DNA from: CPC320 sp002684375
GTDB lineage: Bacteria; Pseudomonadota; Alphaproteobacteria; Rhodobacterales; Rhodobacteraceae
Length of the DNA stretch: 15,454 nucleotides
Reading direction: 5' to 3'
Assembly: GCA_965662545.1 (NCBI GenBank)
Contig: CBFIHZ010000060.1
Span: 1 to 15,454 of the forward strand
Within the stretch, counting starts at the first letter, position 1. Each line of letters begins with the position of its first letter. The position numbers and the translations under genes are program-made. This document shows, piece by piece, positions 1 through 7,386 of the stretch. The notes under the pieces were generated by a model that had not been told where the DNA came from, did no database searches, and saw only the letters and a list, made by a program, of their open reading frames with translations.

Positions 1-489
1 AATTTTTCGGCTGAAAACCGGCGCTTTGCGCTGGAACTGGCAGCCGCCGCTGAGGTCACGATTGACTATGCTGTTTGTGATGTGCTGAAAGCTGCCGACC
101 TGAGCGGGGCTTGCGACTTTGATGTGCTCGTGCTTGAGCTCGGAATTCTCCATTATCATCAAGATCTTGATCTGTTTTTTGCGGTTATGCGCAAGCTTGC
201 AGTACGCGGCGGCGTACTTGTTTTAAACGAATTTCATCCACTTCAAAGAAAGTTATTCTGGAGCGAAGGGCCGAAGGATTATTTCCAGACTAAATTGACA
301 GAGGCCGAAGTGCCAAATCCGGACGCGGCCGGCGCGGCCTTGGGGAAATGTTTATATCGCTTCTGGACGATGGGCGAGATCGTTACGGCTGTGATCAAGG
401 CCGGATTTACGATTGACAGGCTTGACGAGCATCCCGACTGGATAGACCCAGCTATTCCGGGGTCTTTTACGTTACTTGCTCATGCGTGA
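1..489 (+). CDS. SAM-dependent methyltransferase, 3' part (5' end outside window)
   Basis: The frame is open from base 1 to the TGA at 487-489, giving 162 visible residues of a protein that starts before the window. The sequence fits a class I (Rossmann-fold) methyltransferase that moves a methyl group from S-adenosylmethionine. The visible part begins after the glycine-rich SAM loop. It shows an acidic strand end (YAVCDVLKAADL, about residues 23-34), the motif-IV-like strand FDVLVLELGILHYHQDL (about 40-56), and the GGVLVLNEFHPLQRKL strand-turn (about 70-85) that usually follows the substrate helix. The C-terminal part (FTIDRLDEHPDW...FTLLAHA) resembles the last beta hairpin of small methyltransferases. 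The substrate cannot be told. An 890-base spacer separates it from the next gene, so it is not part of the transport cluster. The class is fairly sure; the specific function is unknown. Confidence 0.7.
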   Translation, partial: NFSAENRRFALELAAAAEVTIDYAVCDVLKAADLSGACDFDVLVLELGILHYHQDLDLFFAVMRKLAVRGGVLVLNEFHPLQRKLFWSEGPKDYFQTKLTEAEVPNPDAAGAALGKCLYRFWTMGEIVTAVIKAGFTIDRLDEHPDWIDPAIPGSFTLLAHA

Positions 490-1379
490 TACGGGGCTGT
501 TTTGCGCTGAATACATAGTATTTTTTGATAGGTATGACACGGAAACCCTTGAGATTTTTGGCCGGTTTTGCAACGAAAACGAAGGATAAATATTGAGCAG
601 TCCATGCGCCAGTCTGACTTTGCCTTTGGTCTGTCGGCCTCTCGGGAGCGTGCCGTCTGTAGGCTGAGTTGGCTCTATGCACGGCGCCTGTGACCGCAGT
701 ACGCCCATCGCGCGCAGATCCAGAGATTGAGGATTGGGTTTGATCAGCCCATGCGTCCCGATTTATTCCCCAGATTTACGCAGACGGAGGAGCTTACATC
801 TACCACAAGCTCAAAAGGTCCGGCCGCCGCGTACCCCTTATTGGCCTTATTTTAACAAAAGTTGGACGTATATTTTATAAGCCTTAGGGGTGGGTTTGTC
901 TCTGAATTATACTTTAAGCCTTTTCTCTGTGTCTACATATTGACGGTGTGATTGGCTTTTTTATTTGGAGTTTTATCGTTTGGTCTAGCCTCTCGGTTTC
1001 CGTGATTAAAAAAGCAAATATGCTGGACTGGCTTCTCAAAAATTAATATTCCTATCAGCCTATTCTGGCTTCTATCAGTTTAAGGTGGTGTCTTAGTTGA
1101 TTACGCAACGTAAAAACATTTTCGAGCGGATAGAATTTTACGCCAGACGGCTTCAGTAAAATTCTAGCGGTATTCTATATGTTTTGAAACAGAGACTTAC
1201 GCTAATTCAGGTTTCATTTAACAATGTTGTTGGTCATAGACTGCTTGAAATAGTTTTTAGATTGATGAAATTGGATGGCTCTGCGTTGCCGGCCCAGAGA
1301 TTGACTCCATCTAAATTATTGAAAATAGTAACTCTATTCCAGCTTATGATGCCTGCTGGGAATATGGGAGAAAAGTATC
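490..1379. other. 890-base spacer without a convincing gene
   Basis: No reading frame here has a credible start, ribosome site and protein-like composition together. The first 350 bases have moderate GC; from about 845 the sequence becomes AT-rich. Bases 771-884 on the plus strand read as an open frame (QIYADGGAYIYHKLKRSGRR and on to a TAG) that faintly recalls an IS30-type transposase. An 11-bp inverted repeat lies at 1131-1166. A methionine-started frame at 1184-1537 overlaps dctP and looks non-coding. The promoter of the TRAP cluster must lie in the right-hand part, but I could not fix one. Confidence 0.6.
1131..1166. repeat. 11-bp inverted repeat upstream of the TRAP cluster
   Basis: TAGAATTTTAC at 1131-1141 is matched perfectly by GTAAAATTCTA at 1156-1166, with 14 bases between. 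It lies about 215 bases before the dctP start in AT-rich DNA with no gene. It could be an operator or a transcript hairpin. There is no T-run directly after it, so an intrinsic terminator is unlikely. The repeat is seen directly; its role is not known. Confidence 0.5.
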
Positions 1380-2360
1380 ATGATGAAGTTTGTGTCTGCA
1401 GGTGCTGCAGCATTACTAGCGTTGAGCAACGTTGCAGGTGCGACAGAGCTGCGCCTGTCACACCAATGGTCGAACAAGGACGTTCGCCACAAGGTCGCCG
1501 AGATTGTTGCCAACGAAGTGGCCGCCGCCAATGTTGATCTGGAAATTAAAATATTCGGCTCGAAATCGTTGTTTAAGCCACGCGAGCAATACAAGCCGCT
1601 CAGCCGCGGTCAGCTTGATATGACGGTACTGCCGCTGAGCTATGCTGGAGGTCAGCAGCCAGCCTACAACCTGACATTAATGCCGGGCTTGGTCAAAAAC
1701 CACGATCATGCAGCGCGTCTGAGTGCGTCACCATTTATGAAAGAGCTTGAGGCCAAAATGGCCACAGACGATGTGATGGTCCTGGTACATGGATATCTGG
1801 CGGGCGGTTTTGTTGGCAAAGACAAATGTATCACCAAACCCTCAGATGTGGCCGGCCTTCAGACCCGCGCGGCTGGTAAGGCATTTGAACAGATGCTGGC
1901 CGGTGCAGGTGCCTCAATCGCTTCAATGGCATCATCCGAGATTTACAACGCGATGCAGACCGGTGTGCTGAATGCGGCGAACACGTCGTCGTCGTCGTTT
2001 GTGTCTTACCGGATTTATGAGCAGGTCAAATGCTATACGCCAGCCGGTGATGTCGCTCTTTGGTTCATGTATCAGCCGCTATTGATGAACAAATCCGCCT
2101 TTGAGGGGCTGAATGCTGATCAACAAGCGGCTCTCTTGGCAGCTTCTGCAAATGCCGAGACCTATTATCTGGCCGAAGCCAAAAAACAGGATGCCGCATC
2201 GGTGGAGGTGTTCCGTAAGGCGGGCGTTGAGATTGCCAATATGTCACCGGAAGATTTCGCAGCTTGGCGCGCAATTGCGCAAGAAACGTCTTACAAAAAG
2301 TTCGTCTCTGATGTTCCGGACGGGCAAGCGCTTTTGGATATGGCGTTGGCAGTCGACTAA
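1380..2360 (+). CDS. dctP: TRAP transporter solute-binding protein, DctP family (probably malonate)
   Basis: This is the periplasmic binding protein of a tripartite ATP-independent (TRAP) transporter, which captures a carboxylate and hands it to the membrane subunits encoded just downstream. The 326-residue length is usual. A Sec signal peptide covers residues 1-21 (Lys3, hydrophobic core, cleavage after VAGA). Arg163 in GLQTRAAGKAFEQML matches the arginine that salt-bridges the ligand carboxylate in DctP proteins. Residues 192-207 (MQTGVLNAANTSSSSF) occupy the place of the usual QTGVVDGxEN segment and should shape specificity. Cys150 and Cys218 could form a disulphide. ATG at 1380 is preferred over ATG at 1383 because GGGAG at 1366-1370 lies nine bases before it. 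Malonate as ligand is inferred from the downstream matB and decarboxylase remnant; other small carboxylates remain possible. Confidence 0.9.
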   Translation: MMKFVSAGAAALLALSNVAGATELRLSHQWSNKDVRHKVAEIVANEVAAANVDLEIKIFGSKSLFKPREQYKPLSRGQLDMTVLPLSYAGGQQPAYNLTLMPGLVKNHDHAARLSASPFMKELEAKMATDDVMVLVHGYLAGGFVGKDKCITKPSDVAGLQTRAAGKAFEQMLAGAGASIASMASSEIYNAMQTGVLNAANTSSSSFVSYRIYEQVKCYTPAGDVALWFMYQPLLMNKSAFEGLNADQQAALLAASANAETYYLAEAKKQDAASVEVFRKAGVEIANMSPEDFAAWRAIAQETSYKKFVSDVPDGQALLDMALAVD

Positions 2361-2381
2361 TCATCAGAAAAAACATATCTG

Positions 2382-2415
2382 GCAGGCGGCGCCTTCGGGC
2401 GCCGTCTGCTCTTTT
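2382..2415 (+). terminator. Hairpin between dctP and dctQ (attenuator or processing stem)
   Basis: Twelve bases at 2382-2393 pair with 2398-2409, with one G-U pair, around a TTCG tetraloop; TCTTTT follows. The stem is very GC-rich and starts 21 bases after the dctP stop. It fits a partial terminator or an mRNA-stabilising stem. Either would keep binding-protein transcript above that of the membrane subunits, as is common in binding-protein-dependent operons. Because dctQ follows closely with its own ribosome site, complete termination is unlikely. Confidence 0.7.
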
Positions 2416-2438
2416 AATTGCTCGGTAAGGAAAACAGC

Positions 2439-2987
2439 ATGTCTGGTCAAAGCTCAGCGGTCACAGCGCGGGTCGGGGACAATCGGTTTCTGCGCACAGT
2501 GGCGGCAATTTCAACACTTGCGGGGTGGTGTTCGGCGGCGATGATCGTCTCAGCGGTGGCCATAACTTGTCAAATGATTTTTATCCGGTTTGTGTTGAAT
2601 GGCTCAACCATTTGGCAAACCGAGGCTGTGATCTATCTGGTCGTGGCGGCGACTTTGATCGGTCTGCCTTATGTGCAACGGTTGCGCGGGCATGTGAATG
2701 TTGATCTGATTCCTCTGTCTCTGCCGCCGCGCGCCCGTATGACGCTGGCGTTGTTTACTCTTTCGATGTCATGTTTAATCGTCGCAATCATGCTGTGGTA
2801 CGGCTATGAATACTGGCATTTCGCCTGGTCGAGAGGCTGGCGTTCGGATACAGTTTGGGGGGTGCGCCTGTGGATCCCTTATGCCGCCCTACCGATTGGA
2901 TTTGCGTTGTTTTTGCTGCAACTTGTCGCGGATCTCGTGGCGGTTGTGCTGAAAATTGATCCCCCCTTTGGTCTGGAGGATAACTGA
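2439..2987 (+). CDS. dctQ: TRAP transporter small permease subunit, DctQ family
   Basis: This encodes the small integral membrane subunit that joins DctM and helps dock the loaded binding protein. The product has 182 residues, the usual size. It shows four hydrophobic segments, about 22-47, 59-79, 100-120 and 143-170. The stretch RLRGHVNVDLIPLSLP after the second segment matches the conserved GHVxVDL loop of the family. The start at 2439 is chosen because AAGGA at 2427-2431 sits seven bases upstream; an in-frame ATG at 2418 lacks a comparable site and would add an unneeded MLGKENS extension. The stop overlaps the dctM start by one base (TGATG), so the two subunits are probably translationally coupled. 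Confidence 0.9.
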   Translation: MSGQSSAVTARVGDNRFLRTVAAISTLAGWCSAAMIVSAVAITCQMIFIRFVLNGSTIWQTEAVIYLVVAATLIGLPYVQRLRGHVNVDLIPLSLPPRARMTLALFTLSMSCLIVAIMLWYGYEYWHFAWSRGWRSDTVWGVRLWIPYAALPIGFALFLLQLVADLVAVVLKIDPPFGLEDN

Positions 2988-4303
2988 TGGATCCGCTGTT
3001 TCTTGGCGCGTTCGTGGCGATGGCCACGATTTTAGTGCTGTTCTCCGGCGTGTCGGTTGCTCTTGGGCTACTGATCGTTTCAGCCGGTTTTTTGATTGTT
3101 TTTGACGGTATGCGCTCGCTTGAACTGATGCCGGAAATTCTGTTTGGCAAGTTGGATAACTTTGCGCTCTTATCGATCCCGATGTTTATCATCATGGGGT
3201 CCTCAATTGCCTCGACCCGGGCTGGCGCTGACTTGTATGAGGCCCTAGAGCGGTGGCTGACGCGTGTGCCGGGGGGGCTTGTTATTTCTAACTTGGGGGC
3301 CTGCGCGCTGTTTGCGGCGATGTCTGGATCCAGCCCTGCAACCTGTGCTGCGATTGGCAAAATGGGCATCCCCGAGATGCGCAAGCGTGGTTATCCCGAC
3401 GGGGTTGCGGCGGGTTCGATTGCGGCGGGCGGCACGCTGGGCATTCTGATTCCACCATCGGTGACCATGATCGTCTACGGTATCGCGACCGAGACCTCGA
3501 TCGGCCGCCTGTTCTTGGCCGGGGTGATCCCTGGCTTGCTCTTGGTGGGTTTATTTATGGCATGGTCGCTTTATTCGACTTGGAAGTCCGGCAACGTCGC
3601 GCTGTTGAGCGCCCGCGATTACTCTTGGAAAGAGCGGTTTGAGATCCTGCCGCGCGTATTGCCGTTTCTGGCAATTATTCTCGGCGTGCTCTATGCGATG
3701 TATGGCGGTATTGCGACCCCTTCTGAAACTGCGGCCGTCGGTGCTTTGATGTGTCTGATCATCGCAATGGTGATTTATAAGCTTTGGAATCCGAAAGATC
3801 TGTGGATTGTGCTGCGCGACAGCACCAAAGAAAGCGTGATGATTTTGTTTATCATCGCCGCGGCAGGCGTATTTTCTTATATGCTGTCGAGCCTTTATAT
3901 CACCCAATCGATTGCTGAATGGATCGGGACGCTGAATGTAAACCGCTGGGTTTTGATGGGTGCAGTGAATGTATTTTTGCTGATCGCGGGGTTCTTTTTG
4001 CCGCCGGTTGCCGTGATTTTGATGGCGGCACCGATCTTGCTGCCGATCATTATAACAGCTGGGTTTGATCCGATTTGGTTTGCCGTGGTTTTGACCATCA
4101 ATATGGAAATTGGTTTGATTTCTCCACCTGTGGGGCTGAACCTGTATGTGATCAACGGCATCGCACCTGAGATTTCCCTGCGCACGATCCTGACAGGATC
4201 ATTACCATTCGTGGCTTGCATGGTTTTAGCAATTGTTTTGCTTTGTATTTTTCCGGGGTTAGCGACTTGGTTGCCCGACGCGGTCATGGGGGCCAGTTTT
4301 TGA
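2987..4303 (+). CDS. dctM: TRAP transporter large permease subunit, DctM family
   Basis: This is the transport subunit that moves the substrate across the inner membrane, driven by a sodium or proton gradient. At 438 residues it has the standard length and is hydrophobic throughout, as expected for about twelve membrane segments. Family signatures include AAMSGSSPATCAAIGKMGIPEM (about 110-131, a re-entrant hairpin) followed by RGYPDGVAAGSIAAGGTLGILIPPS (134-158). The second half carries the related GGIATPSETAAVGAL and ISPPVGLNLYV segments. CTGGAGGA at 2973-2980 is a strong ribosome site that lies inside the end of dctQ. The TGA stop at 4301-4303 overlaps a TTG at 4300 that probably starts the decarboxylase remnant, so dctQ, dctM and the remnant form one coupled run. 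Confidence 0.95.
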   Translation: MDPLFLGAFVAMATILVLFSGVSVALGLLIVSAGFLIVFDGMRSLELMPEILFGKLDNFALLSIPMFIIMGSSIASTRAGADLYEALERWLTRVPGGLVISNLGACALFAAMSGSSPATCAAIGKMGIPEMRKRGYPDGVAAGSIAAGGTLGILIPPSVTMIVYGIATETSIGRLFLAGVIPGLLLVGLFMAWSLYSTWKSGNVALLSARDYSWKERFEILPRVLPFLAIILGVLYAMYGGIATPSETAAVGALMCLIIAMVIYKLWNPKDLWIVLRDSTKESVMILFIIAAAGVFSYMLSSLYITQSIAEWIGTLNVNRWVLMGAVNVFLLIAGFFLPPVAVILMAAPILLPIIITAGFDPIWFAVVLTINMEIGLISPPVGLNLYVINGIAPEISLRTILTGSLPFVACMVLAIVLLCIFPGLATWLPDAVMGASF

Positions 4304-4770
4304 ATTTTCTGGCCTATCTTCTTTCTACGGTGTTCGAGCGGCGCTACAGGAAACCCTCCAGCCGTGGGTCGGTCACGCGTCCGCTTGAAGAGTTGGCAAT
4401 CGAATTAATAGGCTCGACGGACGAAACCTCGGGACCGGTTTTGGCACAGGACATCCTATCGGGTTTCGAGGAAATCGAAGATGCTGGTAAACTGGCATTT
4501 TTCAGACATATTGCGACAGAGATGCACATTGATCCAGTGGCGGGCATTCACCGTGGAAATGGCGCTATTGAGTATGCGGTGCGTGCAGCGGCTGATATTT
4601 CGGATATCGGTATAGCCCGGGCGGATGGCACGATGGTGAATTGCCGTTATGATCTCAATAAAGTAGAGCAGAACCGCAAGGATTTTGCCTCAACTCAAAA
4701 AATAACAGCCACGGCAACTATGGTGTCATTGGCCAATGCAAGCTCGGCGTTGCGTGTCGGCGAAAGGTAA
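4300..4770 (+). pseudogene. matA: Malonyl-CoA decarboxylase remnant with in-frame internal deletion
   Basis: The 156-residue product joins the two ends of a malonyl-CoA decarboxylase (malonyl-CoA to acetyl-CoA and CO2), a family usually over 400 residues long. Residues 1-80 match the N-terminal helices (ELAIELIG, SGPVLAQDILSGFEEIEDAGKLAFFRHIA). From about residue 81 the text jumps to the C-terminal block: DPVAGIHRGNGA, then ADISDIGIARADGTMVNCRYDL and KVEQNRKDFASTQKI. This corresponds to the family's DPVARFHLGNGA...GLMVNYLYDL...EENHE end. His84 corresponds to the catalytic histidine, but the middle with the catalytic serine is gone, roughly 250 residues or more. The fusion point is near 4531-4545. 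No stop or frameshift is present. TTG at 4300 overlaps the dctM stop and follows a GGGGG at 4288-4292; an ATG at 4216 lies deep inside dctM and is less likely. Enzyme activity is not expected. Confidence 0.8.
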
Positions 4771-4775
4771 AACGA

Positions 4776-6287
4776 ATGGCAAACCCGCTCTATGATAAAT
4801 TGTTTGGCAGGCATGCTGGCAAGACAACGCCATTTCTTAATTTGCCTGACGGGCAGGTTCGCTGTCACGATGCTTTTTTGCGCTTGGTGGCGCGTTTATC
4901 TCATGCGCTGGTAAAGGCGGGCCTGACCCCCGGCGACCGCTTGGCGGCTCAGATTGAGAAATCCGAGCATGCGCTGGCCGTCTATGCTGCCTGCGTCCAA
5001 AGCGGTATTGTATTTTTGCCTCTCAATACCGCTTATACCGCTGCCGAGGTTGCCTATTTCGTCGAAAACAGTGGGGCGAAAATTCTGCTGTGTGACAGTA
5101 GCAATGAGCCGTCATTAACGCCAGTGGCCAGTGCGGCTGGGGCGCTACTGAAAACTCTGAATGCCAATGGTGGCGGGACCCTCGCTATAGATGCGGCGCA
5201 ACAGCCGGAAATATTTGAAACCGTCGACCGGGATATCGACGATCTTGCGGCCTTTTTATATACTTCGGGCACGACGGGCCGTTCTAAGGGGGCGATGCTG
5301 ACCCAAGGCAACTTGCTGTCCAACGCCGAGACCCTGGCAGATTACTGGCGGTTTACCGATCGTGACGTCCTATTGAATGCGTTGCCAATTTTTCACACTC
5401 ACGGGCTTTTTGTGGCCACCAATATCACGTTGATTGCAGGTGGCTCGATGATTTTTTTGCCCAAGTTTGATCTTGATCAAGTTCTGCAGCATTTGCCGCG
5501 CGCCTCTACGATGATGGGGGTGCCGACCTTCTACACGCGCTTGCTGAGTGACGGGCGCCTTGATCGACAGTTGGTCAAGCATATGCGTTTGTTTGTCTCG
5601 GGCAGCGCGCCACTTTTGTCAGAGACCCATACACAGTTCGAGGCCTGCACAGGTCACCGCATTCTGGAGCGCTATGGGATGACGGAAACCAATATGAACA
5701 CCTCTAACCCTTATGAAGGTACGCGCCGCGCCGGCACTGTCGGCATGCCTTTACCGGGTATTGAGTTGAAAATTACCGACGCTGCAAGTGGCGAGACGCT
5801 GCCTGCCGGTGAGATTGGCCAGATCGAAGTGCGGGGCCCCAATGTATTTAAAGGCTATTGGCAAATGCCTGAAAAAACCCGAGAAGAGCTTCGCGAAAAC
5901 GGGTTTTTCATCACCGGAGATCTTGGCCTGATCGACACGGAGGGCTACGTTCAAATCGTTGGTCGCAGCAAGGATTTGATCATTTCGGGGGGCTATAATA
6001 TTTATCCCAAGGAAATCGAGATCTTGTTGGATGACCAACCTGCTGTTTTGGAAAGCGCGGTGATTGGTGTGCCGCACCCAGATTTTGGTGAAACTGTGGT
6101 CGGTTTTTTAGTCGCTGAAAAGGGGTCTCAACCTGACCTGGAGACGATCAGTGCCGCAGTCGGTTTAGAGCTTGCGCGCTTCAAACATCCGCGCAAGCTG
6201 ATCGTGCTGACGGAACTGCCTCGAAATGCCATGGGTAAAGTACAGAAAAATCGCTTGCGTGAAGAATATAAAGCCTTGTTTTCCTAA
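4776..6287 (+). CDS. matB: Malonyl-CoA synthetase (MatB-type acyl-CoA ligase)
   Basis: This cytoplasmic ANL-superfamily ligase activates malonate with ATP and CoA to malonyl-CoA through malonyl-AMP. The 503 residues match MatB length. Motifs seen are the phosphate-binding YTSGTTGRSKG (162-172), NALPIFHTHGL (201-211), ERYGMTETNMNTSNP (298-312), the ribose-binding GD at 381-382, the hinge GRSKDLIISGGYNIYPKEIE (396-415) and the catalytic Lys488 in PRNAMGKVQKNRLR. The RYGMTE form of the A5 motif, with arginine before YG, is characteristic of malonyl/methylmalonyl-CoA ligases, where it helps hold the free carboxylate. The lysine in MGKVQK is the residue that protein acetyltransferases modify in related MatB enzymes. 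The gene starts five bases after the decarboxylase remnant. Without a working decarboxylase nearby, its malonyl-CoA would go to fatty-acid synthesis or to a decarboxylase encoded elsewhere. Confidence 0.93.
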   Translation: MANPLYDKLFGRHAGKTTPFLNLPDGQVRCHDAFLRLVARLSHALVKAGLTPGDRLAAQIEKSEHALAVYAACVQSGIVFLPLNTAYTAAEVAYFVENSGAKILLCDSSNEPSLTPVASAAGALLKTLNANGGGTLAIDAAQQPEIFETVDRDIDDLAAFLYTSGTTGRSKGAMLTQGNLLSNAETLADYWRFTDRDVLLNALPIFHTHGLFVATNITLIAGGSMIFLPKFDLDQVLQHLPRASTMMGVPTFYTRLLSDGRLDRQLVKHMRLFVSGSAPLLSETHTQFEACTGHRILERYGMTETNMNTSNPYEGTRRAGTVGMPLPGIELKITDAASGETLPAGEIGQIEVRGPNVFKGYWQMPEKTREELRENGFFITGDLGLIDTEGYVQIVGRSKDLIISGGYNIYPKEIEILLDDQPAVLESAVIGVPHPDFGETVVGFLVAEKGSQPDLETISAAVGLELARFKHPRKLIVLTELPRNAMGKVQKNRLREEYKALFS

Positions 6288-6390
6288 AGGCGTGGCAGAT
6301 AGTCATTTGGTATCTAATTTGGCCATCGCAGCATAAGGTTCTGCGGTTTATTCAGAATACCGGTATCGCAGGCAAATTTTAAAGGAAGCC

Positions 6391-7386
6391 TTAAGGTCTG
6401 TCTGTCCGATCCTTTGCAGAATCCGTTACGCCGAGCTGCTGACATGCGCGGATCAAATTATTTTGCGTTGCCTCGTTTTCTGGCTGATACACCAGTGCCT
6501 GCGTATAGCTTTTGACTGCAGCCTGCAGGTTCCCTTGATTTTCAGATGCGTTGCCCAAATTGTTATGAGCTTCAGCGCAGGTTGGAGCGAGCGCAATTGC
6601 CTTGCTGTAACTCTCAATAGCAACGTCATACTCCCCTTTAAACTGCAGGGCGTTTCCCATTGCGTTAATAGAGTTTATGTCGTTGGGGTCAATTTTCAGG
6701 CCGGCTTGATAATGTGTAATGGCTTTGTTGAAATGCCCCATAAGGGATAATGTAACCCCAAGGTTTACAAGTGCCAAAACATAATCTGGATCGAGCGCAA
6801 TGGCAGTTTCATAGCTTTTGCGGGCAAGGTCGTATCGACGCAGGGCCAAAGAGGCTGTGCCCATCATATTGTGCAACAGCGTCGACTTTGGAAAATTCTC
6901 TTAAAGTTGTTGTGCGGCATCAATCATCTTCTGGTGCAAGCCGCTTTCGTACAGTTGGGCAAGATGTTTTATCCGCAGCTCTGGGGGATCATTTCTGGGT
7001 TTGGGGGGGTGCATGTCATCGCCGGATTCGGCGAGGGTCAGGACCGTCTCTAAACGTACAATAATCTCAGGCTGCAGATTGTTCTTTCTACCAGCCTCAA
7101 GAAACGCACGCGCGTCACTGAACTTACCAGCTGATGACAAGGCCTCAAAGTAGGCTACCCAAAACTGCTCGATCTGAGGATGCCCTTCCAATGCGCGGCG
7201 CAATAATGGCAATGCGTCTGCGGGCTGCTCCACAGAGATATACAAGAGGTCAAGTTTATGGTTGGCATCGGCGTGTTGAGCGTTGGTTTTTAGGATTGAT
7301 AGATAGAGGTTTTTGGCCAGACTCAGATCGCTCAACTGATGCGCCGCAATGGTCTGCTGTAAGATAATATTGGTATCGATTGGCAT
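6391..7386 (-). pseudogene. TPR-repeat protein gene split by an in-frame TAA
   Basis: Two 161-codon halves lie in the same minus-strand frame, 7386-6901 and 6876-6391. They are separated by a single TAA at 6903-6901 (context CAA CTT TAA GAG). Reading through gives MIDAAQQL-stop-ENFPKSTLLHNMMGTASLALRRYD, which is continuous TPR-type sequence, so one codon was probably changed to stop. The intact product would be about 330 residues. At least four TPR units lie after the stop (LHNMMGTA..., LVNLGVTL..., INAMGNAL..., HNNLGNAS...), and looser helical repeats come before it (ANHKLDLLYISVEQPADALPLLRRAL). The start is supported by CAGGAG six bases before ATG. TPR proteins bind partner proteins; no catalytic domain follows, so the role is unknown. 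The 161-residue first half could still be made, and the second half could restart at ATG 6876. A sequencing error is the other explanation. Confidence 0.75.

Noticed and set aside
1276..1289. TGGC...TTGC resembling a sigma-54 promoter before dctP
   Set aside because: The spacing is one base short of the required -24/-12 distance and the consensus AC after TGGC is missing.
1184..1537. 117-residue plus-strand frame overlapping the start of dctP
   Set aside because: Arginine- and cysteine-rich tail is a frame-shifted reading of dctP; no ribosome site; dctP has a signal peptide and clear family match.
2788..3384. 198-residue minus-strand frame opposite dctQ/dctM
   Set aside because: Low-complexity composition (Ser, Pro, Ala, Ile) typical of an antisense shadow of a membrane-protein gene; no ribosome site.
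4216..4299. Longer start (ATG 4216) for the decarboxylase remnant
   Set aside because: The added 28 residues are a shifted reading of the dctM end; family similarity begins at NFLAYLLSTVFERR, right after TTG 4300.
6288..6390. Search for a terminator between convergent matB and the TPR gene
   Set aside because: Only short weak repeats (TTCTG/CAGAA, TACCGGTA) and no stem with a T-run, so no terminator is called.
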